DNA from: an uncultured Bacilli bacterium
GTDB lineage: Bacteria; Bacillota_I; Bacilli_A; RF39; UBA660
DNA: 36,218 bases
Reading direction: 5' to 3'
Assembly (NCBI GenBank): GCA_934177545.1
Contig: CAKPPI010000008.1
Span: forward strand, 1-36,218
Under the pieces are notes generated by a model. That model ran no database searches. It saw only the letters and a list, made by a program, of their open reading frames with translations, and had not been told where the DNA came from. This document shows, piece by piece, positions 29,262-36,218 of this stretch. Numbering within the stretch: the stretch's first letter is position 1; each line of letters begins with the position of its first letter. The position numbers were made by a program, and so were the translations under genes.

Positions 29262-32200
29262 GTGAGAAGAGTGAAAATATTTATTTTAGATGATTATAAA
29301 GTTAATTCTTATAAATTGCCACAAAAGGTAGAAGATTCATATTTGATAAATTATTATTCTGATAATGAAGAAAAAAATATTAGTGTTCAATCAGTTAATG
29401 GTATTTGGAATATTCAAAGTAATGATAGTATTACAATTGTTGATAATGGTAAAACAGTAGACTCATGTCAATTAACAAACTATAAAATAGTGAAGCTTTT
29501 CTTTACAGATACTGACAAAAATGCTGTCTTAGTATCAGTACCATCATCAGTTAATTTAAAAAAAGACTATCTATTAACAAACATAAATGAATTAAAAATA
29601 GGTTCTCTTTCTACTAATAATATAGTTTTTCCGATATTAGATGAAGAACATGTCATAATAACTAAAGAAAATGGTATGTGGAAATTATTAGTAAAGAGTA
29701 ATAATATACCAATCTATGTTAATAAGAGAAAAATAATTAGTTGTAATTTGTTATTTGGTGATGAAATATTTATTTTAGGATTAAAGATTATCTGGTTAAA
29801 TAATTCTGTTCGTATTAATACTATTAAAGATTTAACTACTATAAATGGTCTTACTGAAACAAACCTACCTAAAGAAGATAATAGTATGTATACAAACCTT
29901 ACGGCCAAAGAAAAAAAGAGTAGTCTATATAAAGAAAATGAATATTTTTTTCATACTCCAAATTTAAAACCAGTTATTGAAAAAGCAGTTATTGAAATTG
30001 AAAATCCCCCACTTAAAGAAAGAGATATGCAATTACCCTTATTCCTAAGTATAGGAGCATCAGCTGTATTTTCTATATCATCATTAGCTACTTGTATCTT
30101 TTCTTATGTTAGTATTGTCCAAGGAAAGAGTACTTGGAATGATGAAGCGATGAACTTTGTAATAGGTTTTTCCTTATTGATTGGTAGTTTGCTATTCCCA
30201 ATATTAACACATTACTATGAAAAAAGTATTAATAAGAAAAGAGAAACAAAGAGACAAAAGAAATATAGTCAGTATTTACAAGAAAAAAAAGACTTGATTG
30301 ATACTACTATTAATAATCAGAAAAACATTTTAAAAGAATTATACTTAAATGCTAGTGAATGTCAAAGGCTTTTTGAAACTAAAAATGCTAGCTTGTGGAG
30401 TAGAGAAATAAGTGATAAGGATTTTTTAACTATTAGATTAGGTATTGGTAGGAGAAAAGCAGATATTGTCATAGATGCTCCTAAAAAACAATTTTCTATA
30501 GATGATGATAATTTGAAAGATAAAGCTGGTGAGCTAATGGATTCTGACTTATCAATGACAGATGTTCCGATAACAGTTTCTTTAATAGATTATCCAATTT
30601 TTCCTATTATCTTAAATACTACTAAGAAAAAAAGTTATATTGAATCAATACTTTTACAATTAATGACTTACTATAGTAGTATTGATTTAAAACTAGTTTT
30701 TCTTGTAAGTGAAAAAAATAGTGATATATGGAATCAGTTTAAGTATTTAGCTCATTCTCTTGATAATCAAGGAAAAATTAGAATGTTTGCTTATACAGAT
30801 GAAGAAGCTAAAACAGTATCTTATCACTTAGAAGCTAAGTATCAAGAAAGATTTAATTTTGTTAAAGATGCACCTAGTAATTCTGAGGTGGATAAGGTTG
30901 ATAATAAAAAAGACCTTTATCAAATGTTTCCTAGTTATTATTTGATTATAACTGATAATATTATTAAGTATCGAAATTTAGAGATAATAGAAAAATTATT
31001 TAAATCTAATTCTAATTATGGCTTTTCTATCCTAATTTTTGAAAATGCAATAAGAAATTTACCTAGTAAATGTAACTATTTTAGTAATATTTCTGATACA
31101 GAAGCAGGCTTATTTAGTAAGGTCGTAAGTAGTAATAGTTTATCCTTATTTTCACCAGAATTCTTTTTAGGAAATAGTCTATTACCTTACATAAATGCAG
31201 TATCAAATATTCCTGTTGATTCGCGAGATAGTGCTACAAGCTTGCCTCAAACTTTAGAATTTTTAGAAATGTATAAAGTTGGCAAGATAGAACAGTTAAA
31301 TATTACCACTAAGTGGCAAGAGAATAATCCAACTATTTCTTTAACAGCACCGGTTGGAGTTCATCCTAATGGTAATTTATTTGAACTTAACTTACATGAA
31401 AAAGAACATGGACCACATGGTTTAATAGCAGGATCTACTGGAAGTGGTAAAAGTGAATTTATCATTACTTATATACTATCAATGTGTATAAATTATAGCC
31501 CATTAGAAGTTCAATTTGTTTTAATCGATTATAAAGGTGGTGGACTTGCTGGTGCTTTTGAAAATAGAGAAAAGAAAAGTAGAGTACCACATATAGTAGG
31601 AACTATAACAAACCTTGATACTTCAGAAATGAATAGAACTTTAGTATCAATTAGAAGTGAACTTAAAAGAAGACAAAGAATCTTTAATGAAGCTAGAGAT
31701 ATGTTAGGGGAAAGTACGATAGATATTTATAAGTACCAGAAGTATTATCGTGAAGGACAGGTAAAAGAACCAATTGCTCATTTATTTATTGTATCTGATG
31801 AGTTTGCTGAACTTAAAAGTCAACAACCTGATTTTATGGATGAACTAGTATCAACTGCTCGTATTGGACGTTCACTTGGAGTTCATTTGATACTTGCAAC
31901 TCAAAAACCTAGTGGAGTGGTTGATGATCAGATTTGGTCAAATGCAAGATTTAAAATATGTTTAAAAGTTCAATCAGAAGCTGATAGTCAAGAAATGTTA
32001 AGAAGACCAGAAGCTGCTACTTTAAAAGAAACAGGAAGATTTTACTTACAAGTTGGTTATGACGAAATATTTGAAATTGGTCAATCAGCTTGGAGTGGTG
32101 CTAAATATATACCATCTGATATTGTTGAGAAAAAAATAGATGATTCCATAAACTTTATTAGTAATAATGGTACTGTTATTAAAAGTATTAATAATACAAT

Positions 32201-33854
32201 AAAGAAAGAAGAACAAAAAGATTATGGTGAACAATTAACTAATATAGTTAAATATTTGATAAATATAGCTCAAAAAGAAAGTATTCAAACTGATCAGTTA
32301 TGGTTACCTTCTATTCCTAATGAAATATATTTGGGTAATATTGTTGAAAAGTATGGATTTAAACCTTCTAGTTATGATTATCAAGCTGTAATAGGAGAAT
32401 ATGATGATCCAGAAAATCAATTACAAGGCATTTTAACCTTAGATGTTGCTGATAGTGGTAATATCTTGATATATGGTACAACTGGTAGTGGTAAAGAAAA
32501 TCAGTTATCTACAATACTTTATTCACTATGTATTTATCATTCACCAGAAGAGATAAACATTTACATAATGGACTTTGGAGCTGAAGTATTAAAAGTATTT
32601 AGTAGAATGCCACAAGTTGGGGATTATGCTTCAAGTTATGATAATGAAAAGATAGAAAATTTATTACAAATGCTTGAGCGGGAACTAAATAAAAGAAGAA
32701 GTATCCTATCAAACTATGGTGGTAGTTTTACTACCTATAATAGTAGAAATGCTAGTAAACTTCCATTAATATTTGTTATTCTTAATGGTTATGAATCATT
32801 CTTTGAAAGTTTTAATAATCTAGAAGATGAGTTTAACAAGTTATTTAGAGAAGGTAGTAAATATGGAATGATTTTTGCTGTAACTGCTTCTGCTACTAAT
32901 GCTTTAGCTACTAGAGTATCGCAAAACTTTATGACAATTTATGCCTTAAGATTTAATGATGATTTTGAATTTAGATATGTTTTAAATGCTCCATTAAATC
33001 TTGTTCCTAAAAAAGTCTTTGGTAGAGGATTAACTAATTTTAGAGAAAAAGTAGTAGAGTATCAAACCGCTTATATAAATTTATTTGATATGATTAATGA
33101 TACAGTTAAAGAAACGGCTGCTAAATTAGCATCCTATTATACTATTAAAGCTAAGCAAATTCCTACTATTCCTAGTAAAGTAAATGCTGAAACTATGGCT
33201 AAATATATAGATAATTTAACTAATTTACCAATAGGTGTTAATTTTGATGATGCTAGTATTTCTACTTTTGATTTTAAAGGCAATAAAATTACACCAATAA
33301 TAGGAAATGATTTATTAATAAATACAGGTTTCTTAACGGAGTTATATAAAGAACTTGTTAGTCTACCAAAAACTATAGTATTAATGCTTGATTTGTTATA
33401 TACAATTTCAGTTCCTAGTGAAATTACATCAACTACAGATTCTACTGAATTTGTTACGACTATAAAACAAATACTAAATAAAGAAAATCAACCTGAAGAA
33501 GATAGAGTAATAATAATAGCTGGTATATCTAAACTATTTAATGACTCTAACGTAGATGATAGTATAAAAAAAGATTTATCAGATATTTTAAATAATGTGG
33601 ATAAATTTACTACTACTAGTTTTATTATAATAGAGGAATATCAAAAGTATCGTAATTTAATGGTGGAAGATTGGTATCAAAATAGAGTTTCTTTAGCTAA
33701 GGGAATATGGATAGGTGAAGGATTTGAAAATCAGATAGCTTTCCAAGTTGATTCTATAAGTAACGTAAATCTTCAAGAATATTCAACTGATACTGGTTAT
33801 ATTGTTTCTAATGGTAAATTTGAAATTATAAAGACAATAGAGGGTGATGAATAA
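29262..33854 (+). CDS. essC: Type VIIb secretion FtsK/SpoIIIE-type ATPase EssC
   Basis: This 1530-residue motor of the type VIIb secretion system has two N-terminal FHA-like beta domains (about 1-180), two membrane helices (about 259-287 and 297-319), a helical stalk, and three ATPase-like domains. Domain 1 is intact, with Walker A GSTGSGKS at 724-731 and Walker B FIVSDE at Asp846-Glu847. Domain 2 has GTTGSGKE at 1072-1079, with Glu1079 where Ser or Thr binds magnesium, and a Walker B ending in Asn1175. Domain 3 (from about 1300) shows no P-loop, only PIIGNDLLINTG. Such decay of domains 2 and 3 is known in some EssC/EccC proteins, where they bind substrates. The start is uncertain among TTG 29259, GTG 29262 (AAAGGA 8 bases upstream) and GTG 29271. 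Confidence 0.92.
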   Translation: MRRVKIFILDDYKVNSYKLPQKVEDSYLINYYSDNEEKNISVQSVNGIWNIQSNDSITIVDNGKTVDSCQLTNYKIVKLFFTDTDKNAVLVSVPSSVNLKKDYLLTNINELKIGSLSTNNIVFPILDEEHVIITKENGMWKLLVKSNNIPIYVNKRKIISCNLLFGDEIFILGLKIIWLNNSVRINTIKDLTTINGLTETNLPKEDNSMYTNLTAKEKKSSLYKENEYFFHTPNLKPVIEKAVIEIENPPLKERDMQLPLFLSIGASAVFSISSLATCIFSYVSIVQGKSTWNDEAMNFVIGFSLLIGSLLFPILTHYYEKSINKKRETKRQKKYSQYLQEKKDLIDTTINNQKNILKELYLNASECQRLFETKNASLWSREISDKDFLTIRLGIGRRKADIVIDAPKKQFSIDDDNLKDKAGELMDSDLSMTDVPITVSLIDYPIFPIILNTTKKKSYIESILLQLMTYYSSIDLKLVFLVSEKNSDIWNQFKYLAHSLDNQGKIRMFAYTDEEAKTVSYHLEAKYQERFNFVKDAPSNSEVDKVDNKKDLYQMFPSYYLIITDNIIKYRNLEIIEKLFKSNSNYGFSILIFENAIRNLPSKCNYFSNISDTEAGLFSKVVSSNSLSLFSPEFFLGNSLLPYINAVSNIPVDSRDSATSLPQTLEFLEMYKVGKIEQLNITTKWQENNPTISLTAPVGVHPNGNLFELNLHEKEHGPHGLIAGSTGSGKSEFIITYILSMCINYSPLEVQFVLIDYKGGGLAGAFENREKKSRVPHIVGTITNLDTSEMNRTLVSIRSELKRRQRIFNEARDMLGESTIDIYKYQKYYREGQVKEPIAHLFIVSDEFAELKSQQPDFMDELVSTARIGRSLGVHLILATQKPSGVVDDQIWSNARFKICLKVQSEADSQEMLRRPEAATLKETGRFYLQVGYDEIFEIGQSAWSGAKYIPSDIVEKKIDDSINFISNNGTVIKSINNTIKKEEQKDYGEQLTNIVKYLINIAQKESIQTDQLWLPSIPNEIYLGNIVEKYGFKPSSYDYQAVIGEYDDPENQLQGILTLDVADSGNILIYGTTGSGKENQLSTILYSLCIYHSPEEINIYIMDFGAEVLKVFSRMPQVGDYASSYDNEKIENLLQMLERELNKRRSILSNYGGSFTTYNSRNASKLPLIFVILNGYESFFESFNNLEDEFNKLFREGSKYGMIFAVTASATNALATRVSQNFMTIYALRFNDDFEFRYVLNAPLNLVPKKVFGRGLTNFREKVVEYQTAYINLFDMINDTVKETAAKLASYYTIKAKQIPTIPSKVNAETMAKYIDNLTNLPIGVNFDDASISTFDFKGNKITPIIGNDLLINTGFLTELYKELVSLPKTIVLMLDLLYTISVPSEITSTTDSTEFVTTIKQILNKENQPEEDRVIIIAGISKLFNDSNVDDSIKKDLSDILNNVDKFTTTSFIIIEEYQKYRNLMVEDWYQNRVSLAKGIWIGEGFENQIAFQVDSISNVNLQEYSTDTGYIVSNGKFEIIKTIEGDE

Positions 33855-34111
33855 TGAAAAATAAAGTTTTAGTTGATTTAATAGTCCCTGAGATAGATGA
33901 AGAATACTCTATTTATTTACCAATAAATAAGAAAATAGGTAATATTATAATTCTACTTAATAAGGCAATTTCTGAGTTAACTAATGGTGATTTTGAATTA
34001 TCTTCTACCAATTCTTTATATAATAAAGATACTTGTGAACAGTATAGTTCTGATACATTATTATTCAATACTAATATTAGAAATGGAACTAGATTAATAC
34101 TATTATCATAG
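33854..34111 (+). CDS. esaB: Ubiquitin-like type VII secretion protein (YukD/EsaB family)
   Basis: The 85-residue protein has the beta-grasp pattern of YukD/EsaB: a first strand pair KVLVDLIVPEIDEEYSIYLP, a helix KKIGNIIILLNKAISEL, and the final strand NGTRLILLS. YukD/EsaB is a small cytoplasmic component needed for type VIIb secretion. The ATG overlaps the last base of the essC stop (TAATG), so translation is coupled. It ends the first unit of the locus; a 136-base gap with its own inverted repeat precedes the WXG100 genes. Confidence 0.82.
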   Translation: MKNKVLVDLIVPEIDEEYSIYLPINKKIGNIIILLNKAISELTNGDFELSSTNSLYNKDTCEQYSSDTLLFNTNIRNGTRLILLS

Positions 34112-34182
34112 ATATAACAAGTGGTTAATTGTCCATCAGTGTTAAAAAATGTCAAATTATTTGATTTATATTGAGAAAAAAT

Positions 34183-34208
34183 GTATGTTGTGACATACTT
34201 AATATAGT
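34183..34208 (+). promoter_or_regulatory. Inverted repeat and possible -10 before the WXG100 genes
   Basis: GTATGT (34183-34188) and ACATAC (34193-34198) form a 6-bp dyad with a 4-base centre; TATAGT (34203-34208) follows as a possible -10. The layout, GTATG then ATACTT then TATAG, echoes that upstream of essC. The rest of the 136-base gap shows nothing further. Confidence 0.4.
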
Positions 34209-34247
34209 AGAAGGTAACTTTTACTAGCAGGTGAGAGAGGTAGAGAG

Positions 34248-34538
34248 ATGGAAGATGTTTCAGGTATTAATAGGGAGGAAATGCAAACTCTTAGTAAAAG
34301 CTTTTTGAGATATCATGATGATATTAAAGACATATTTTTAGAATATAGAAAGACTATAGAAAATACGACTAAATATTATCATGGTGATGTGGCTGAGTCA
34401 TATAGAAATAAATTTAAAGATTTTGACTCAAACTTAGATGTAATATTAAAAAGCTTTCTTGATTACAGTGAAACTCTTATGAAGGTAGTGAAGAGGTATG
34501 ATGAATTTTCCTCTAACTCATCTATGATTAATTATTGA
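34248..34538 (+). CDS. WXG100-like protein with altered motif (YHG)
   Basis: The 96-residue protein is all helical, without signal peptide, and fits the WXG100 hairpin: a first helix (about 10-42), a turn, and a second helix (about 48-90). The turn reads YYHGDVAESYRNKF, so Tyr44-His45-Gly46 stands where Trp-x-Gly is usual; the following AExYRxKF is as in EsxA-like proteins. WXG100 proteins are small secreted substrates or partners of type VII systems. It is the first of six close-packed small genes. AGAGAGGTAGAG precedes the ATG. Confidence 0.75.
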   Translation: MEDVSGINREEMQTLSKSFLRYHDDIKDIFLEYRKTIENTTKYYHGDVAESYRNKFKDFDSNLDVILKSFLDYSETLMKVVKRYDEFSSNSSMINY

Positions 34539-34553
34539 TAAGGAGGTGAGATA

Positions 34554-34886
34554 ATGGCATTAACTATGAAAAAAGCTGATGTTGGTGTATCTACATCAGG
34601 AATTAGTAACTTAGAAAAACAAGTACTAAAAGAGGTTTCTCAAGCAGCAGAAGTATGTTCAACTAGTAGTAAAGAATATAAAACTTTAGTTGCATCTATT
34701 AGACAATATTGGAGTGGTGAAGATTGCAATAATTATATAGCTGATTTAAATCAAGCTGTTAAAACTCTTAATGCTTCAGTAAATTCTATTAATACTTCTA
34801 TTAAAAATGGATTAGAAAAGTATAAGAGTGAATTTGCTTCTTTCCAACAAAGTAATTATAAACAAGGTACTACTAAAATTAAATAG
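34554..34886 (+). CDS. esxA: WXG100-family type VII secretion protein
   Basis: The 110-residue helical hairpin protein has the canonical motif Trp53-Ser-Gly55 in IRQYWSGEDCNNYI between two long helices. The N-terminus MALTMKKADVGVS is not a signal peptide, as expected for type VII substrates. The last part is Ser/Gln/Lys-rich. AAGGAGGTGAG is a near-perfect ribosome binding site, the strongest in the operon, so this may be the most abundant product and the functional EsxA equivalent. The assignment to EsxA by name is by position and motif only. Confidence 0.82.
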   Translation: MALTMKKADVGVSTSGISNLEKQVLKEVSQAAEVCSTSSKEYKTLVASIRQYWSGEDCNNYIADLNQAVKTLNASVNSINTSIKNGLEKYKSEFASFQQSNYKQGTTKIK

Positions 34887-34903
34887 GTAAGGAGGATGAT
34901 ATT

Positions 34904-35218
34904 ATGGCAATTAATGTAAGAGGAATTGATGTTTCAGGAATTAATAATATGAAAAATGCTATTGAGACTTATAGAAAAACATTAGTTAAAAAAGTAAATG
35001 ATGTTTCTCGCATTGATGAAGGTGTATTAAATCGTGCTATTAAGGGTACTGCTGCTAGAACTGAGTATAATGCTATGGTACAAAGAACTAATACTGAAGC
35101 TAAAAAATTAATCAACAAGCTAACTGAATTTGAAACTGCGCTTAATGGTATGAAAAGTAAATATACTTCTTCTGAGCAAGTTTCAGGTAAGACAAGTTTT
35201 AGTACAATTGCTAAGTAA
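34904..35218 (+). CDS. WXG100-like protein with altered motif (IKG)
   Basis: The 104-residue protein is helical throughout, with a turn near residues 44-50 reading RAIKGTAARTEYNAMV. Ile46-Lys47-Gly48 takes the place of Trp-x-Gly while the following helix keeps the usual shape. The start VRGIDVSGINNMKNAI echoes the VSGISNL and VSGINRE starts of the two genes before it, suggesting duplication. GGAGGAT precedes the ATG. It could be a heterodimer partner for the canonical WXG100 proteins nearby; this is inference. Confidence 0.7.
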   Translation: MAINVRGIDVSGINNMKNAIETYRKTLVKKVNDVSRIDEGVLNRAIKGTAARTEYNAMVQRTNTEAKKLINKLTEFETALNGMKSKYTSSEQVSGKTSFSTIAK

Positions 35219-35220
35219 TT

Positions 35221-35475
35221 ATGTATGACAATTATAATTTGAGAAAGAGTTATACTATTTTAAATGAAAAATTAACCTTTGTTAGTGAATCAATAGGAAA
35301 AAGCTTAGAAGAAATTGATAATATAAAGAAAACATTTGATAAAGGTTATAAAATTGATGGTAATGCAATGAAAGGTTTATTAAAGTTAGAAAGAGATTTA
35401 TTAGTACTTCATAAACACATAAATAAGGTATTGTTATTGGAAGTAGATAAACAAATTAAATTAATGAATAGATAG
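35221..35475 (+). CDS. Small helical protein of the type VII locus, 84 residues
   Basis: No family is recognised. The protein is charged and helical, with a probable coiled coil from about 10 to 40 (SYTILNEKLTFVSESIGKSL), a Gly-containing turn DKGYKIDGNAMKGLL near 40-54, and a second helix to the end. The size and hairpin shape resemble the neighbouring WXG100 proteins but there is no WXG-type motif. It starts two bases after the previous stop without a clear ribosome binding site, so it probably depends on coupled translation. It may be a chaperone or partner for a secreted protein. Confidence 0.65.
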   Translation: MYDNYNLRKSYTILNEKLTFVSESIGKSLEEIDNIKKTFDKGYKIDGNAMKGLLKLERDLLVLHKHINKVLLLEVDKQIKLMNR

Positions 35476-35485
35476 GAAGATAATT

Positions 35486-35764
35486 ATGAGTTTGATTCAA
35501 ACTGATATAGAGAAAATGAGGGAAGACAGTAAAATGTTGTTTGTTTTAGCTAATAGATATAATCAGTATATTAATCAAATAAAAAGAATTACTATTAAAG
35601 ATGATTACTGGAAAGGTATAGATGCTGAAAACTTTAAAAAAGATCTTATTTCTAGTTGTGAAGTTTATGATGAGGTAGGTTCTATCTTAAAAGAATATGC
35701 CATATTTTTAGATAATAATGCAAATGAAATAGATAAAATAGTATCAAAAAACTGGATAGAATGA
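35486..35764 (+). CDS. WXG100-family type VII secretion protein
   Basis: The 92-residue helical hairpin protein has the canonical motif Trp42-Lys-Gly44 in DDYWKGIDAENFKKDL between two helices. The N-terminus IQTDIEKMREDSKMLF is typical of WXG100 proteins. The weak TAGGAAGA precedes the ATG. Its stop TGA overlaps the ATG of the next gene (ATGA), coupling their translation; together these two could form a secreted pair. Confidence 0.8.
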   Translation: MSLIQTDIEKMREDSKMLFVLANRYNQYINQIKRITIKDDYWKGIDAENFKKDLISSCEVYDEVGSILKEYAIFLDNNANEIDKIVSKNWIE

Positions 35765-36060
35765 GAAAGAGTATTAGAATAGATACTGATTATTTACAAA
35801 AAAACATATTACCTTCTTTTATATCAATTGATACATATCTTACTAAGTCTTTAGAAGCTAGCAAAGAGTTTATTATTCCTAATAATTTTATATATAAGAA
35901 AGATTTAAATGAAATTAAGTTATTATTAGAAAAATATAATGACACTATTAAAGATTATGAAAATTTGATTTATAAAAATATTAATGAATTTAATAGTTAT
36001 AATGTTAAGGCTTTAGAGGAAGTTAAAAATATAACCGATATTACTATCAAAAATGAATAA
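35761..36060 (+). CDS. Small helical protein of the type VII locus, 99 residues
   Basis: No family is recognised. The protein is charged and helical with a Pro/Asn break near the middle (KEFIIPNNFIYKKDL at about 55-70) and a second helix containing LLLEKYNDTIKDYENLIYKN. There is no WXG motif, signal peptide or membrane helix. It overlaps the preceding WXG100 gene by 4 bases and is the last gene before the terminator, so it is probably the partner or chaperone of that gene's product. Confidence 0.65.
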   Translation: MRKSIRIDTDYLQKNILPSFISIDTYLTKSLEASKEFIIPNNFIYKKDLNEIKLLLEKYNDTIKDYENLIYKNINEFNSYNVKALEEVKNITDITIKNE

Positions 36061-36084
36061 ATGCTTACTTGTTAGGCATTTTTT
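36059..36084 (+). terminator. Rho-independent terminator of the WXG100 operon
   Basis: AAATGCTT and AGGCATTT form an 8-bp stem with one G-U pair and a 7-base loop, followed by a T-run. It follows the last stop codon directly. Confidence 0.75.
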
Positions 36085-36171
36085 CTTATTATTTATTAAT
36101 CAATCTCTTTAAAAAATGATTAGCAACATAAAAAAATATGTTGTTAAACATTAGTTAAAATGTTACCGATT

Positions 36172-36208
36172 TATAATATAGTTAACAAACAAAGATGAAC
36201 TTTGTTTG
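36172..36208 (+). promoter_or_regulatory. Possible promoter with adjoining hairpin at the window end
   Basis: A perfect -10 TATAAT (36172-36177) is followed by CAAACAAAG (36186-36194) and CTTTGTTTG (36200-36208), a perfect 9-bp stem with a 5-base loop that would begin close to the transcript start. No -35 is clear. The gene it would serve lies beyond the window. Confidence 0.35.
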
Positions 36209-36218
36209 AGGCAAAATT

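Noticed and set aside
36122..36145. Stem AGCAACATA/TATGTTGTT after the WXG100 operon as a second terminator
   Set aside because: No T-tract follows it and a good terminator already lies at 36059-36084; it may be incidental in this AT-rich stretch.
1..36218. tRNA or rRNA genes, CRISPR arrays, insertion sequences, prophage
   Set aside because: No cloverleaf-type, rRNA-like or regularly repeated spacer structure and no transposase, integrase or phage structural genes were recognised; yvlD only shares a family name with phage holins.

Overview
The window is a strongly AT-rich stretch of chromosome from a low-GC, cell-walled Firmicute. TGA is used as a stop (agrC, lgt and two WXG100-like genes end in it) and Trp is encoded by TGG, so the ordinary bacterial code applies and this is not a Mycoplasma-type code. 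The gene orders are those of Bacillus-type chromosomes with pieces missing: spoIIR-mntP, murA, rpmE, rpiB, ywzB, spoIIQ, mbl; cysS-mrnC-rlmB-sigH; uvrA-yvlD-lgt-trxB-yvcK-whiA beside clpP. Together with sporulation-derived genes, a phosphoketolase and a type VIIb secretion locus, this fits an uncultured gut-type Bacilli lineage (RF39/Erysipelotrichia-like). The placement is inference; no marker was searched.

Region 1 (1-8475): an odd chimeric reading frame joining part of a glycerol-3-phosphate-dehydrogenase-type FAD oxidoreductase to the C-terminal half of SpoIIR, then mntP, a 50-residue ORF, murA, an SGNH hydrolase, rpmE behind a leader hairpin, an unknown gene, a dense regularly spaced cluster of DnaA-box-like 9-mers, rpiB, ywzB-like, a SpoIIQ-like degenerate LytM protein, mbl and tagO. 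These are mostly envelope and sporulation functions.

Region 2 (8538-11550): a complete agr-type peptide quorum-sensing module in convergent layout. agrA and agrC run rightward, agrB and agrD run leftward, and they meet at one bidirectional hairpin. The 39-residue AgrD, too short to stand out as an ORF, has a Clostridium-like core CIWWS. A pair of LytTR-type 9-mers with 12-bp spacing lies between agrB and a cold-shock gene.

Region 3 (11549-17309): csp, long-form hpf, cysS, a metallopeptidase-family protein that has lost HExxH, mini-RNase III, rlmB, a SigH-like sigma factor, a tail-anchored unknown protein, and HU on the other strand.

Region 4 (17579-29146): uvrA, yvlD-like, lgt, trxB, yvcK and whiA in one tightly packed rightward run, with clpP convergent and overlapping whiA. 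Then come a TGS-uridine kinase fusion and, leftward with a near-consensus promoter, phosphoketolase. hprK, rapZ and crh, usual members of this cluster in Bacillus, are absent.

Region 5 (29262-36085): a type VIIb secretion locus with essC (one intact and two degenerate ATPase domains), a YukD/EsaB ubiquitin-like protein, and a second unit of six small helical proteins, of which two carry WxG and two carry altered WXG motifs, closed by a terminator. EssA, EssB, EsaA and any LXG toxin are not in the window.

No rRNA, tRNA, CRISPR array, insertion sequence or prophage was seen.
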